DNA from: Halanaerobium salsuginis
GTDB lineage: Bacteria; Bacillota; Halanaerobiia; Halanaerobiales; Halanaerobiaceae
Length of the DNA: 53,206 bases
Direction of reading: 5' to 3'
Assembly (NCBI RefSeq): GCF_900114545.1
Contig: NZ_FOTI01000021.1
Location: 1 to 53,206, forward strand
Shown: in pieces, positions 7,042-15,326 of the stretch
Numbering within the stretch: position 1 is the stretch's first letter
Layout of the letters: the number at the start of each line of letters is the position of its first letter
The notes under the pieces: model-generated
What the model was told of the DNA's origin: nothing
Databases searched by the model: none
The model's input: only the letters and a program-made list of their open reading frames with translations
Program-made: the position numbers and the translations under genes

Positions 7042-7674
7042 CTAAATTTTAAAAAGAATATATTTTTTTTGATCTGTATAAATTATTTTTAGATCAAAAA
7101 TTGAGGCTATCATCTTAAAGGTATTTAAATTATAAAAAGTTATATGAGTCAAATCTGATTTATACCACCAATCAACAAATTCTTCTGGCCCGGAATGAAA
7201 AGATGTCATCACAGCTAGATAACCCCCTTGATTTAACAGTGAAGTTAACAGCTCCAATTCTCGATAGGGATTACTCAAATGTTCTAATACCTCTGTGGCT
7301 GTGATTAAATCGTAGCTTTTTTTTATAAAAAATTTATCAGAATAAAAATAAGGATCATAATAATCAACCTGATTATCTTTAGCTGTCATAAGTTTAGCCA
7401 ATACTGGTGCTGATCCACAGCCGAAATCAAGAATCTGTTTAGAAGAAAGACTCAAATATGGTACAAGAACAGAATCAATAAAATCCCTAAACATACTGAC
7501 ATAACCTTTATTCTGAAAGCTATTGTTATGTTCTTCATATCTTGCTTTTTCTTTTTGGGGGCTGATAATTGCCTCATTTTCAAGAAAAATAAGTTCACAA
7601 TCTTGACAGTAATAATACTTCTGTTCAACTTCAATAAGTTCTAGTTTTTCACTTTGACAGAGTTTGCATTTCAT
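7042..7674 (-). CDS. SAM-dependent methyltransferase with N-terminal zinc ribbon
   Basis: 210 residues. The N terminus has two CxxC pairs (KCKLCQ near 3-6 and YYCQDCELIF near 22-27), a zinc-ribbon pattern. A class I Rossmann methyltransferase follows: motif I ILDFGCGSAPVLAKL (near 80-95), acidic VDYYDPY, and LITATEVLEHLSNP (near 125-140). The family resembles Methyltransf_23 proteins, whose substrates vary widely. The ATG at 7674 lies about 16 nt from GGAGG, longer than usual, but the promoter at 7787-7816 supports transcription from here. Substrate unknown. Confidence 0.8.
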   Translation of the reverse strand: MKCKLCQSEKLELIEVEQKYYYCQDCELIFLENEAIISPQKEKARYEEHNNSFQNKGYVSMFRDFIDSVLVPYLSLSSKQILDFGCGSAPVLAKLMTAKDNQVDYYDPYFYSDKFFIKKSYDLITATEVLEHLSNPYRELELLTSLLNQGGYLAVMTSFHSGPEEFVDWWYKSDLTHITFYNLNTFKMIASIFDLKIIYTDQKKYILFKI

Positions 7675-7982
7675 TATAACAGTTATTTAACCTCCAGTAA
7701 GTCTTCTTTTTAAAATCTTTTATAAATTCTCTTCTACTTATTAACTACATTTTTTAACCCAAAAAAATAATTATCTTATTATGTTCATTATATTACAAAC
7801 ACCAGAACTTTGTAAATCTTTTTTCCGATTTTTTCTTTAAATAATAAATAAATTTATTTAAAATAGCAGTTAAAAGTTTTGGATTTGTAAAATAGTAACT
7901 CGACAGCAGTAGTTAATCTTGATAAAATTACTATGTATTAAATAACCGCGGCTAATACTTATTAAAAGGAGGAAGTTTAAGA
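7675..7982. other. Divergent intergenic region (methyltransferase / rpsD)
   Basis: 308 bp, very AT rich. It holds the methyltransferase promoter (7787-7816) and a leader of rpsD with a GC-rich patch CCGCGGCTAATAC at about 7947-7959. No other gene is evident. A clear rpsD promoter was not identified. Confidence 0.5.
7787..7816 (-). promoter_or_regulatory. Promoter of the zinc-ribbon methyltransferase
   Basis: TTTACA (7811-7816), 18-bp spacer, TATAAT (7787-7792), directed toward the gene ending at 7042. Confidence 0.65.
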
Positions 7983-8579
7983 TTGGCCAGAAAAAGAGGT
8001 CCCCGTTTTAAGGAATCGAGACGTTTAGGAATTAATATTTATGGACATCCGAAAGCAATGAAAAGAGCTGATGGCAGCTTTAATCGCGCAAATAAAAAAC
8101 TATCAAATTATGGTAGGCAGTTATTAGAAAAACAGCGCTTACGTGCTTATTATGGGTTAATGGAAAAGAAATTCAGCCGGTATGTAGATTCGGCTAGTCG
8201 GGAAGAAGGAGTTACTGGTGATAATCTAATTAAAAGTCTGGAAAGAAGATTAGATAATTTAGTTTATAGAATTGGCTTTGCCCGTTCTATTCGTCAGGCT
8301 AGACAAATGGTAGTCCATGGTCATATCCTGGTTAATAATGAAAAAATAGATATTCCATCTTTTCAGATTGAAGTTGGAGATCAAATTACTCTTAGAGAAA
8401 AATATCGTAAAAATAATCTTTTTAAAGAAAACTTTCAGGAACGCTATTTAACTAAGCTAGCTTATCTTGATCGTGATTATGATAATTTTTCTGCCCAGTT
8501 AAGCTCAGAAATAGAAATTTCAGAAATTCCCATTGAAATAAATGACCAGCTAGTAATTGAATATTATTCGCGCAAGTAA
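7983..8579 (+). CDS. rpsD: 30S ribosomal protein S4, zinc-free type
   Basis: 198 residues, the usual S4 length. [20 protein letters not shown] at the N terminus and the S4 RNA-binding domain ([33 protein letters not shown], about 92-125) identify it. The N terminus has no Cys residues, so this is the C-minus form that does not bind zinc. Start is TTG at 7983, 10 nt from AAAGGAGG. It stands alone, not in a ribosomal operon, with its own terminator. In Firmicutes, S4 often autoregulates through its leader; the 100-nt leader here could do so. A second, zinc-binding S4 elsewhere is possible. Confidence 0.96.
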   Translation: MARKRGPRFKESRRLGINIYGHPKAMKRADGSFNRANKKLSNYGRQLLEKQRLRAYYGLMEKKFSRYVDSASREEGVTGDNLIKSLERRLDNLVYRIGFARSIRQARQMVVHGHILVNNEKIDIPSFQIEVGDQITLREKYRKNNLFKENFQERYLTKLAYLDRDYDNFSAQLSSEIEISEIPIEINDQLVIEYYSRK

Positions 8580-8586
8580 ATAAATT

Positions 8587-8614
8587 ATGGGATAACTCAG
8601 GCGAGTTATCCCAT
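8587..8614. terminator. Terminator between rpsD and the AraC gene
   Basis: ATGGGATAACTC, loop AGGC, GAGTTATCCCAT. It serves rpsD and, on the other strand, possibly the convergent regulator gene. Confidence 0.85.
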
Positions 8615-8628
8615 TTAAATTTACAATC

Positions 8629-9486
8629 TTAATTAGCTGTCAAAATATCTGCAGTTAGTTCTGCTTCGAGTCCAGCTAGATATTGTTTACGATATCTTCC
8701 AGGTGGAAGCCCCTGATACTTACTAAAGGTTCTATTAAAATGATGAATTGTTTTAAAACCAGTTAACTGTGAGATTTCTCGCAAACTGTAATCGGAATAT
8801 TTAATTAATTCAGCTGCTTTTTCTATCCGATATTTATATAAAAAATTCATCGGAGTAAGCTGATAATTTTTATCAAAACACTGACAAATATAACTCTGAT
8901 TAAAACCTAGATCTGATGCAATTGTTTTTAATAATAGATCTGCTTGATAGTTCTTTTTAACATAATTAATAAAAAGCTTACAGACACGATCAGCAGCTTC
9001 GTCCTGATCATCTGCTGCCAGGTCTATCAGTACATCATCTAAATTATTCTGTTCTGCTGAATTATGTTTTAAAATTTCAAGCAAAAGCTGCAGTAAAACA
9101 GTTTCACTAATTTGCTGGCTATAATTATCTTTATTCTTTACTGTCTGTAAAATTCTATTTAACAAATATTCCTGCTGAGTAAACTCTTTAAACTTTCTGC
9201 CAACATTTTTTATTTTATTTGCTAATTCCTGATTTAAAATCTTGAACTTAAGATCAATTGTCTGCAAAATGTTTTCTGAAGTTTTTAAATTATACTTTTC
9301 TCCAGGAACAATTAAATACATATTTCCGGTCAAAGCTTTAAACTGCTGATCTTGATAACAAATCTCCCCTTCCCCCTGCTGAATATAGATAAGCTGAAAG
9401 TAAGGCTGATAATGTTGGTTAGAACTCCATCCTGGCTGATATTCATAACGTGCGGCCCAAATTATCACTAATTGTTTAATGGACAT
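8629..9486 (-). CDS. AraC-family transcriptional regulator
   Basis: About 285 residues. An N-terminal cupin-like sensing domain (about 10-110, with QGEGEICYQDQQ and MYLIVPGEKYNL) is followed by a linker. A C-terminal double helix-turn-helix (about 175-270) carries LGFNQSYICQCFDKNYQLTPMNFL and ISQLTGFKTIHHFNRTFSKYQGLPPGRYR, the classic AraC signature. ATG at 9486 is preferred. The GTG at 9495 sits only 2 nt from the SD GGAG. The gene overlaps the response regulator stop by 11 nt, so translation is probably coupled. It is the last gene of the LysM-kinase-regulator group and may act downstream of the two-component system. Confidence 0.88.
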   Translation of the reverse strand: MSIKQLVIIWAARYEYQPGWSSNQHYQPYFQLIYIQQGEGEICYQDQQFKALTGNMYLIVPGEKYNLKTSENILQTIDLKFKILNQELANKIKNVGRKFKEFTQQEYLLNRILQTVKNKDNYSQQISETVLLQLLLEILKHNSAEQNNLDDVLIDLAADDQDEAADRVCKLFINYVKKNYQADLLLKTIASDLGFNQSYICQCFDKNYQLTPMNFLYKYRIEKAAELIKYSDYSLREISQLTGFKTIHHFNRTFSKYQGLPPGRYRKQYLAGLEAELTADILTAN

Positions 9487-10189
9487 TTTGCTCACTGCTC
9501 CTCATATTTTCGACTTTAAATTTATATCCCACTCCCCAGACAGTCTGAATATAAGCAGCAGCTCTATCGCCAAGCTTATTTCGAATGGATTTAATGTGGG
9601 TATCAACAGTTCTAATATCTCCAAAATAATCATATCCCCAGACAAGTTCCAATAATTTTTCCCGGCTAAATACAGTCCGGGGCGAAGATGCCATCTGCCA
9701 CAATAAGTCGAATTCTTTGGGCGCTAAAGAAATTTCCTGTTCAGAGGATCTTACTAAACGCTGATTTTTATTAATTAATAATTCGGGAAAATTCAGCTCT
9801 GCTTCAGACTGGCTTTTTTCCTTACTAACTCTACGCAAAACGCTTTTAGCTCTTAACACAACTTCTTTCGGACTAAATGGTTTAGTTACATAATCATCTG
9901 CTCCCAGTTCAAGTCCTTTAATTCGATCTGTTTCTTTATTTTTAGCACTCAAAATAATAATTGGCAAATGATTGTGAGGCCTTATTTCTTGACATATCTG
10001 TAATCCATCAAGTTCTGGTAACATTAAATCTAAGATCAACAAATCCGGTTTTTTTTCTTTTATCATTTTTAATCCTGCTTGACCAGCATGAGCAAGAAAA
10101 ACTTCGAAGTTTTCAAATTCAAAGTAATCACGCAGGATTTGACATATATGAAGGTCATCATCAATAATCAATATTTTATTTTTAACCAT
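9476..10189 (-). CDS. OmpR/PhoB-family response regulator
   Basis: 237 residues. The receiver domain (about 4-118) has the acidic pocket IIDDD, the phospho-acceptor Asp54 in LLILDLMLPELDG, and the conserved Lys in DDYVTKPFSP. A winged-helix effector (about 135-228) has FDLLWQMASSPRTVFSREKLLELVWGYDY and VDTHIKSIRNKLGD. Start is ATG at 10189 behind AGAGGTGAT; an upstream extension of 20 residues lacks an SD. It follows the sensor kinase by 97 bp, so kinase precedes regulator, the reverse of the common order. Resembles PhoP/WalR/ResD types; the target genes are not known. Confidence 0.94.
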   Translation of the reverse strand: MVKNKILIIDDDLHICQILRDYFEFENFEVFLAHAGQAGLKMIKEKKPDLLILDLMLPELDGLQICQEIRPHNHLPIIILSAKNKETDRIKGLELGADDYVTKPFSPKEVVLRAKSVLRRVSKEKSQSEAELNFPELLINKNQRLVRSSEQEISLAPKEFDLLWQMASSPRTVFSREKLLELVWGYDYFGDIRTVDTHIKSIRNKLGDRAAAYIQTVWGVGYKFKVENMRSSEQNVH

Positions 10190-10286
10190 GATAGATTCAT
10201 CACCTCTTAAATTAAGTCTAACAAAATTTTGTGATGAAACTTTGAGCAAATAATTAATTTTTGTCTAATTTAGAGAAAAAATTAAA

Positions 10287-12077
10287 TTAATCATCAGCTT
10301 TAAAGTCATTTAAAGGCAAATAAAAGCCAAAAATAGAACCTTTATTAACTTCACTTTTCACAAAAACATGTCCATTATGCTCTTCTACCAACTGCTTAAC
10401 AATTGCTAATCCCAATCCACTACTTTTTTTACCAGGAGTTCGGGCTTTATCTATTTTATAAAAACGCTCCCAAATATTTTTTAATTCCGACTGAGGAATT
10501 CCAGTTCCCTGGTCAGAGACTGAAAATTTTACCTCTTGGCCGATTAGCTCAACCTTAAGTTTAATTTTTGTTCCTGCTGGTGAAAACTTAACACTATTAC
10601 TTAATAAATTAATTAAAATTCGTCTCAATTTTTCTCTATTAGCTGTAATTGTTAATTCTAAAACTGAAATTTCTAACTGCTGCTCGTCTTTCTTGATATT
10701 TTCAAAAAATAATTTTAAATGGTTAATCATATCTGGCAGACTAATTTTTTCTTTGTTTAATTCTAGTCCTCCAGCATCAATTTCAGCCAGAATTAAAGTC
10801 TCATCAATTAAATTAGTTAAACGATTACTTTCAGTCAGAATCATTTCTAAATATTGCTGCTGACGTTCTTGATCCTTAATTACTCCATCAAGTAAGAGCT
10901 CAGCTGAACCTCGAATTGAAGTTAAAGGAGCTTTTAGTTCATGGGAAACATTAGCCACAAATTCCCGCTGCAGTTGTTCGAAACGATATCTTTCACTTAT
11001 ATCGTGAAAAAGAGCAACTGCACCTCGGTTTAGTTCATCTTTTAAACTAATAGCTGCACAGTGCACCAATAAATATTGATTGGTCTGTTCCTTTTTCGAA
11101 ATTATTTCCTGCCATTCTTCCTGTTCTGCTGTTAAAATTTCTTCAAAAGCTTTAATTATTTTCTCATCCTGAATTATCGAATTAATTTTTTTACCTCTAG
11201 AAGATTTTTCAAGATTAAAAAGTTCAACAGCTGTCCGGTTGATTAATATTATTTCTCCCTGATCATTAACTGCAATTAAACCTTCCTTCATACCTGAAAG
11301 AACATGCTGCAGTTTTTCTTTTTCTGATAACAAACTTTTAATAGTCTGAGCCAGCTTGCGTGACATAATATTAATACTACCTGCCAATAATAATATCTCT
11401 TTACTAACTTGTTTTTGATCAATCTTTACTTCTTTGCCAAATTTACCTGCACTAATTTGAGCAGCTACATAACCAATATTAGCCAACGGTCTGGCCAGTG
11501 ATCTTGACCAGAAATAAGAAATAAATAAAATTAATAATAAAGACAGGGTAGAAATTAAAAACATCAACTTAGTAATCTGATTAACTGTTGCATTTATTTC
11601 TTTAACTGGTGTAAAGACCAACAAAGCAGCAATTACATTAGACTCATAGATTACTGGAATACCCACCAGCATCATGGTATTATCAAAGTCAGCAGCATCT
11701 ACCTGACGCGAAATTGTCTGGCCAGCAAAAATGCTTTCATAACTAGAAAAACGCTTCGTTTCATCAAAAGAATAGGGATAGCTAAATTCAAGATAGCCCT
11801 CTGGATTAATCAACCAGGCCTGCCCATCATTTAAATTACCAATAATCCCCAGCCAATTAACTATTTCCTGTTTGTCTTCACTATTAACCGAAGCAGCTAA
11901 ATAATCTAAAACTGCTTCACTATTTTTTTGGATTTCTTCTTCTTTTTGATTAAGATAAAAATTATTGAAATAATAGATAACAGAAAAACCAAAAATTAAA
12001 ATTACAATCATTGTAATAGCAAAAAACCTTAATAGTAATTTGGTAAAAAAAGTTTTTTCCTGCCAGAATGAATTCAT
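10287..12077 (-). CDS. Sensor histidine kinase (TM-sensor-TM-HAMP-PAS-HisKA-HATPase)
   Basis: 596 residues. TM1 is about 13-35, the exported sensor region about 36-165, TM2 about 167-188, HAMP about 188-243, and PAS about 258-350 (GEIILINRTAVELFNL). The dimerisation domain has the phospho-acceptor His near residue 379 in VANVSHELKAPLTSIRG. The ATPase has an N box near 487 (LINLLSNSVKF), DQGTGIP, and SSGLGLAIV near 555. The layout is that of PhoR/WalK-type kinases. It lies 29 bp after the LysM protein gene and ahead of its presumed partner regulator. Signal unknown; the upstream cell-wall-binding protein suggests an envelope cue. Confidence 0.93.
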   Translation of the reverse strand: MNSFWQEKTFFTKLLLRFFAITMIVILIFGFSVIYYFNNFYLNQKEEEIQKNSEAVLDYLAASVNSEDKQEIVNWLGIIGNLNDGQAWLINPEGYLEFSYPYSFDETKRFSSYESIFAGQTISRQVDAADFDNTMMLVGIPVIYESNVIAALLVFTPVKEINATVNQITKLMFLISTLSLLLILFISYFWSRSLARPLANIGYVAAQISAGKFGKEVKIDQKQVSKEILLLAGSINIMSRKLAQTIKSLLSEKEKLQHVLSGMKEGLIAVNDQGEIILINRTAVELFNLEKSSRGKKINSIIQDEKIIKAFEEILTAEQEEWQEIISKKEQTNQYLLVHCAAISLKDELNRGAVALFHDISERYRFEQLQREFVANVSHELKAPLTSIRGSAELLLDGVIKDQERQQQYLEMILTESNRLTNLIDETLILAEIDAGGLELNKEKISLPDMINHLKLFFENIKKDEQQLEISVLELTITANREKLRRILINLLSNSVKFSPAGTKIKLKVELIGQEVKFSVSDQGTGIPQSELKNIWERFYKIDKARTPGKKSSGLGLAIVKQLVEEHNGHVFVKSEVNKGSIFGFYLPLNDFKADD

Positions 12078-12106
12078 CTATTTACCACCTTAAAATTACT
12101 GTTTAG

Positions 12107-13054
12107 TTATTTTGTTGCCTTAATTAAATCAGGAATTAGTAAGTTTTGCCCTGCATAAATTAAATTTTTATGTTGCAGCTGATTGAGTTCCATAATATTT
12201 TTAACTGTTGTAGCAAACTTAGTAGCCAAATTAGAAAGGGTATCACCTTTTTGCACTTGATAAGCATAACCATTTTCAAGATTCTGCAACTCAATAACTC
12301 TTGCCTGTTTTTCTCCCCTAATAATTTCCTGCTCAGCTAAATAATTAATAAAAATTTGATCGAGACGCCCAACTTCTTTAACAGTTTCTGCTTGAGCTAA
12401 CATTTCGAAGCCATCTCCGCCCCGGGCAATAAAATCATTAGTTGCCAGCAAATAAGACTTATCTGCTAAAATTTTTTCTCCATTAATCAAAACTTTAAGT
12501 ATCTCAGCCTGACCAGATTTAGCAAGAGTGAAAATAATTCTGACTCCACTAACCTGCGGAAAAGATCCTGCTGGTTCTGGATAGCGTGAAAGACTATATT
12601 CTAAAGCAGCACATAATTGACTGCCGCTAATTTCTTTGACAATTATTTGATCCTTAGCTGGCAAAGCTTTCCTGACATCTCCAATACTAATCAATCCTGC
12701 TGGAATAGAAGCCTGAATTGCTTTACTGTTAATTAAAGCTAAATTTGCTCCTGATATTTTCTTAATTGCATCAGCAATTAAGTCTCCTAAATTTGTTTCA
12801 CCAGTTCTAACATCATTTTTTTCTCCATTTAATTCACTTAGGCTGCTGCTAATTATTTTTGACATGTCTTCTTTATTTTGTGCTTCAATTTCTTTTTTTA
12901 AATTAACTATTTCCTGATCATTTTCAATATTAATAGAATCGGATGTTTTACTACTTTTTAGCTGACTTTCATTTGTAATTTTTGAATCTGCTGCCATAAC
13001 TGGCTGCATCAAAAAAATAAAGAGAACTAAAAATATGGCACTAGCTTTTTGCAA
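12107..13054 (-). CDS. Exported 5'-nucleotidase C-domain plus LysM protein, no catalytic domain
   Basis: About 315 residues. A signal peptide (cleavage near PVMA|AD) and a low-complexity charged stretch (about 25-85) come first. The 5'-nucleotidase C-terminal domain (about 90-235) has TNLGDLIADAI, LINSKAIQASIPAG, AALEYSLSRYPEP, VSGVRI and ARGGDGFEML. A LysM domain ends the protein (about 265-315, YQVQKGDTLSNLATKF). The N-terminal metallophosphoesterase domain that performs catalysis in full-length family members is absent, so I expect substrate binding, not hydrolysis. TTG at 13054 has ideal SD spacing from AAAGGA; the ATG at 13063 touches the SD. Upstream of the sensor kinase, likely same operon. 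Confidence 0.8.
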   Translation of the reverse strand: MQKASAIFLVLFIFLMQPVMAADSKITNESQLKSSKTSDSINIENDQEIVNLKKEIEAQNKEDMSKIISSSLSELNGEKNDVRTGETNLGDLIADAIKKISGANLALINSKAIQASIPAGLISIGDVRKALPAKDQIIVKEISGSQLCAALEYSLSRYPEPAGSFPQVSGVRIIFTLAKSGQAEILKVLINGEKILADKSYLLATNDFIARGGDGFEMLAQAETVKEVGRLDQIFINYLAEQEIIRGEKQARVIELQNLENGYAYQVQKGDTLSNLATKFATTVKNIMELNQLQHKNLIYAGQNLLIPDLIKATK

Positions 13055-13442
13055 GCTGATCATTCCTTTCAGAACTATATTTTTATCTTAATTATCATCT
13101 TACAGTATCTTAATAGTTAAGTCAATCAATTACAAAGTGCTCTTAATTATTTTAAAAAAAATTATTTTTTAAAAATAATTCATTTTTTAATCATAATTTG
13201 CTCATAAATAACTGCTATTATATTAGACAGAGGAGGTGAGATAATAAATTAAAGCAAGCTGATTGGCAGCTAGAGCAGAGTTTTAATTATCAGTTTTAAT
13301 AATCTCTGATTAATACTTAAAAAGCACATAATAACACTTTATTATTAACGTAAAGAATTAAATTTAAAAATCAAATTTAAAATTTAAGCAAAACAAAAAT
13401 TTAACTAAATCTAAAAAACTAAAATGCGAAAGGATGATTAAA
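13055..13442. other. Divergent intergenic region (LysM operon / Skp-like gene)
   Basis: 388 bp, strongly AT rich. It holds the LysM-kinase operon promoter (13097-13125). On the plus strand there is a weak promoter TTGCTC-17-TATTAG (13198-13226), then an isolated SD-like AGGAGGTG (13230-13237) not followed by any open frame. The remaining 200 bp could be a long leader for the Skp-like gene. Confidence 0.4.
13097..13125 (-). promoter_or_regulatory. Promoter of the LysM-kinase-regulator operon
   Basis: TTGACT (13120-13125), 17-bp spacer, TAAGAT (13097-13102), about 43 bp upstream of the LysM gene start. Confidence 0.65.
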
Positions 13443-13910
13443 TTGTTTAAGAAAAGTAGAGTAATAGCAGTATTATTAATTGTTTTAATTTTAGGTAGTG
13501 GAGCAGTTTTCGCTCAAGACGTTGATAGTGATATGGGAAATGCTCCTGGTGCTGACACAGAAAAAGCTCCTGTAACCGCAGGTAGATTAGCTCTAGAAAA
13601 TGTTCTTCAATTACATCCAGAAACTCAAGATCTTTATCAAAAATATACTGAAGACTTAGCCGCCATTCAAGAAAGTGGTGCTGAAGATATGGATAGTCAA
13701 ATTACAGAATTAAATCAAAAATATATTGCTTCTGTAACTGATAAAATTCAAGCTGATCTTGACCAGTTTACTGAAAATCAAAAGCTTGATGTTCTATTAA
13801 TTAATGACACTATTGTAAGCGGTAATCAGGAAATGGATCCTGCTCAACTAGCAGATGTTCCAGAACTTAGCTCAGAATTCGAAAACTATCTAATTGAAAG
13901 TAATAATTAA
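13443..13910 (+). CDS. Exported Skp/OmpH-like protein (divergent)
   Basis: About 155 residues. A signal peptide (MFKKSRVIAVLLIVLILGSG, cleavage after AVFA) leads to an acidic mature part. ALENVLQLHPETQDLYQKY (about 50-68) is followed by a helical stretch with TELNQKYIASVTDKIQADL. A terminal LDVLLINDTIVSGNQEMDP resembles the end of OmpH/Skp chaperones, where a VL...V..G..D pattern precedes the C terminus. The coiled-coil part is shorter than in classical Skp. Start chosen is TTG at 13443, 9 nt from AAAGG; the ATG at 13434 lies within the SD. Role in outer-membrane protein folding is inferred only. Confidence 0.6.
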   Translation: MFKKSRVIAVLLIVLILGSGAVFAQDVDSDMGNAPGADTEKAPVTAGRLALENVLQLHPETQDLYQKYTEDLAAIQESGAEDMDSQITELNQKYIASVTDKIQADLDQFTENQKLDVLLINDTIVSGNQEMDPAQLADVPELSSEFENYLIESNN

Positions 13911-13968
13911 ATAATTTTAGCTTCTAAGAAAGTCTAAGTTAATAAAGTATATTCAACCCCATAAAACT

Positions 13969-14019
13969 ACAGCCCCTCTGATAATCTGGAAATCAGATCC
14001 AGTTACCAGCAGGGGCTGT
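13969..14019. terminator. Terminator between the Skp-like gene and rlmH
   Basis: ACAGCCCCT and AGGGGCTGT arms enclose a structured 33-nt interior. It lies between convergent genes, so it can serve both. Confidence 0.75.
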
Positions 14020-14024
14020 TATAT

Positions 14025-14504
14025 TTATAGATGATATGGTTCATTATTATTTATTTTAAAAGCTCGATAAACTTGCTCTAATAAAATCAGTCTGATCATT
14101 TGGTGGGTAAATGTCATATGAGAAAAAGAAATTCGATAATCTACCTGAGCTAATAACCCGGAACTTAAACCTGTTGCCCCACCTATAATAAAGTTAAAAG
14201 AACTATAGCCCCGCAGCTGCAAGTTACTTAGTGAACGTGCAAAGCCTGTTGAGGTCATTGGTTTTCCTTTTATATCGAGAGCAAAACTATAACTTCTTGC
14301 TGAGAGATAATCTCTAATTTGCTCTGCCTCGTGTTCTCTAATTAGTTCCAGATCTTTCGGGGATGGGTTTTTAGGAATTTTTTCAGCTGCAACTTCAAAA
14401 AAGTTCAATTTACAGTAATTCTGCAACCTTTTTTTAAATTCATTAATTCCAGGCTCTAAAAATGCTGATTTTAAACTACCAACAGTAATTATATTAATCT
14501 CCAT
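14025..14504 (-). CDS. rlmH: 23S rRNA pseudouridine-1915 N3-methyltransferase
   Basis: 159 residues, matching the RlmH/YbeA family. It is a SPOUT-fold SAM methyltransferase with the knotted C-terminal half. Visible are LDIKGKPMTSTGFA, the FIIGGATGLS loop (near 105-115), and the terminal HQMIRLILLEQVYRAFKI...PYHL, where the final YH contributes to the active site. It modifies helix 69 of 23S rRNA on assembled ribosomes. ATG at 14504 lies 1 bp after the walJ stop, suggesting coupled expression. Last gene of the metG-rex-walJ-rlmH run. Confidence 0.97.
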   Translation of the reverse strand: MEINIITVGSLKSAFLEPGINEFKKRLQNYCKLNFFEVAAEKIPKNPSPKDLELIREHEAEQIRDYLSARSYSFALDIKGKPMTSTGFARSLSNLQLRGYSSFNFIIGGATGLSSGLLAQVDYRISFSHMTFTHQMIRLILLEQVYRAFKINNNEPYHL

Positions 14505-14505
14505 A

Positions 14506-15324
14506 CTAAAAAGCTTCCCTTTGTTGTTGTTCTTTGATTAGTTTAAACAAAGGGGTAGATTTTTTTTGCGAAGCACACCCAAGCTGAAGGTCTCGTCCAA
14601 CTTTTAAACCAGCTTCTTTTAGAGCATTATTAACAGTTATATAAGCAACTTTAGGATTGTTATTTTCTTCGCTTAAATGAGCTAAAACTACTGTTGGGAA
14701 GTTATCACGCACCAGCTGAGGCAGAATAGCTGCTGTATCATCATTAGATAAATGGCCCTCAGTTCCTTTGATTCTATTTTTTAAGAAGTAAGGGTATCTT
14801 CCCGTCATTAGCATTTCAAGATCATGATTTGACTCCAGCACAAAAAAATCAGCTCCTCTAAGCCGAGAAATAATTTCTGCTGACATCACTCCTGTATCTG
14901 TTGCCAGTACAATTTTACGATCAGCAGCCCGACAAATATAGCCAACTGGAGCTTCCGCATCATGAGAAACTGGATAAGCTTCAAAGGCAAGGTCTCCAAT
15001 CATAAAATCCTGCTCAAAAATTCGACAGTTTTCTTTTTTTACTCTTCCTATTTCTGATTCAGCTGCTTGCCAGGTTCCCTGATTAGCATAAATAGGCAGA
15101 TCATATCGACGTGATAAAACACCAATACTTTTAATATGATCTTTATGTTCATGAGTAATTAATAAAGCATCCAATTCAGCTGGATCGCGATCAAGCTGAC
15201 TTAAACGCTGCTCAATTTTTTTTCCACTTAGACCAGCATCAATTAAAACTGCATGCTCGCCAGCTCTAATATAAGTACAATTACCCTTGCTTCCACTTGC
15301 TAAAACTGATATTTCTACTTGCAA
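14506..15324 (-). CDS. walJ: MBL-fold metallohydrolase, WalJ/YycJ type
   Basis: 272 residues with a metallo-beta-lactamase fold. SVLASGSKGNCTYI (about 5-18) and the metal motif THEHKDHI (near 56-63) are visible, with VSHDAEAPVGY, LATDTGVM, ESNHDLEML and LAHLSEENNNP supplying further ligands. This is the WalJ/YycJ group, proposed as DNA-processing exonucleases tied to cell-wall stress signalling. Start is TTG at 15324 behind AGGTGAG. Here it is separated from any walRK operon and is co-directional with rex and rlmH, 2 bp after the rex stop codon. Confidence 0.93.
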   Translation of the reverse strand: MQVEISVLASGSKGNCTYIRAGEHAVLIDAGLSGKKIEQRLSQLDRDPAELDALLITHEHKDHIKSIGVLSRRYDLPIYANQGTWQAAESEIGRVKKENCRIFEQDFMIGDLAFEAYPVSHDAEAPVGYICRAADRKIVLATDTGVMSAEIISRLRGADFFVLESNHDLEMLMTGRYPYFLKNRIKGTEGHLSNDDTAAILPQLVRDNFPTVVLAHLSEENNNPKVAYITVNNALKEAGLKVGRDLQLGCASQKKSTPLFKLIKEQQQREAF

Positions 15325-15326
15325 AT

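Noticed and set aside
13230-13260. Leader peptide after the strong AGGAGGTG sequence
   Set aside because: All frames after it stop within a few codons and none has a start at proper spacing.
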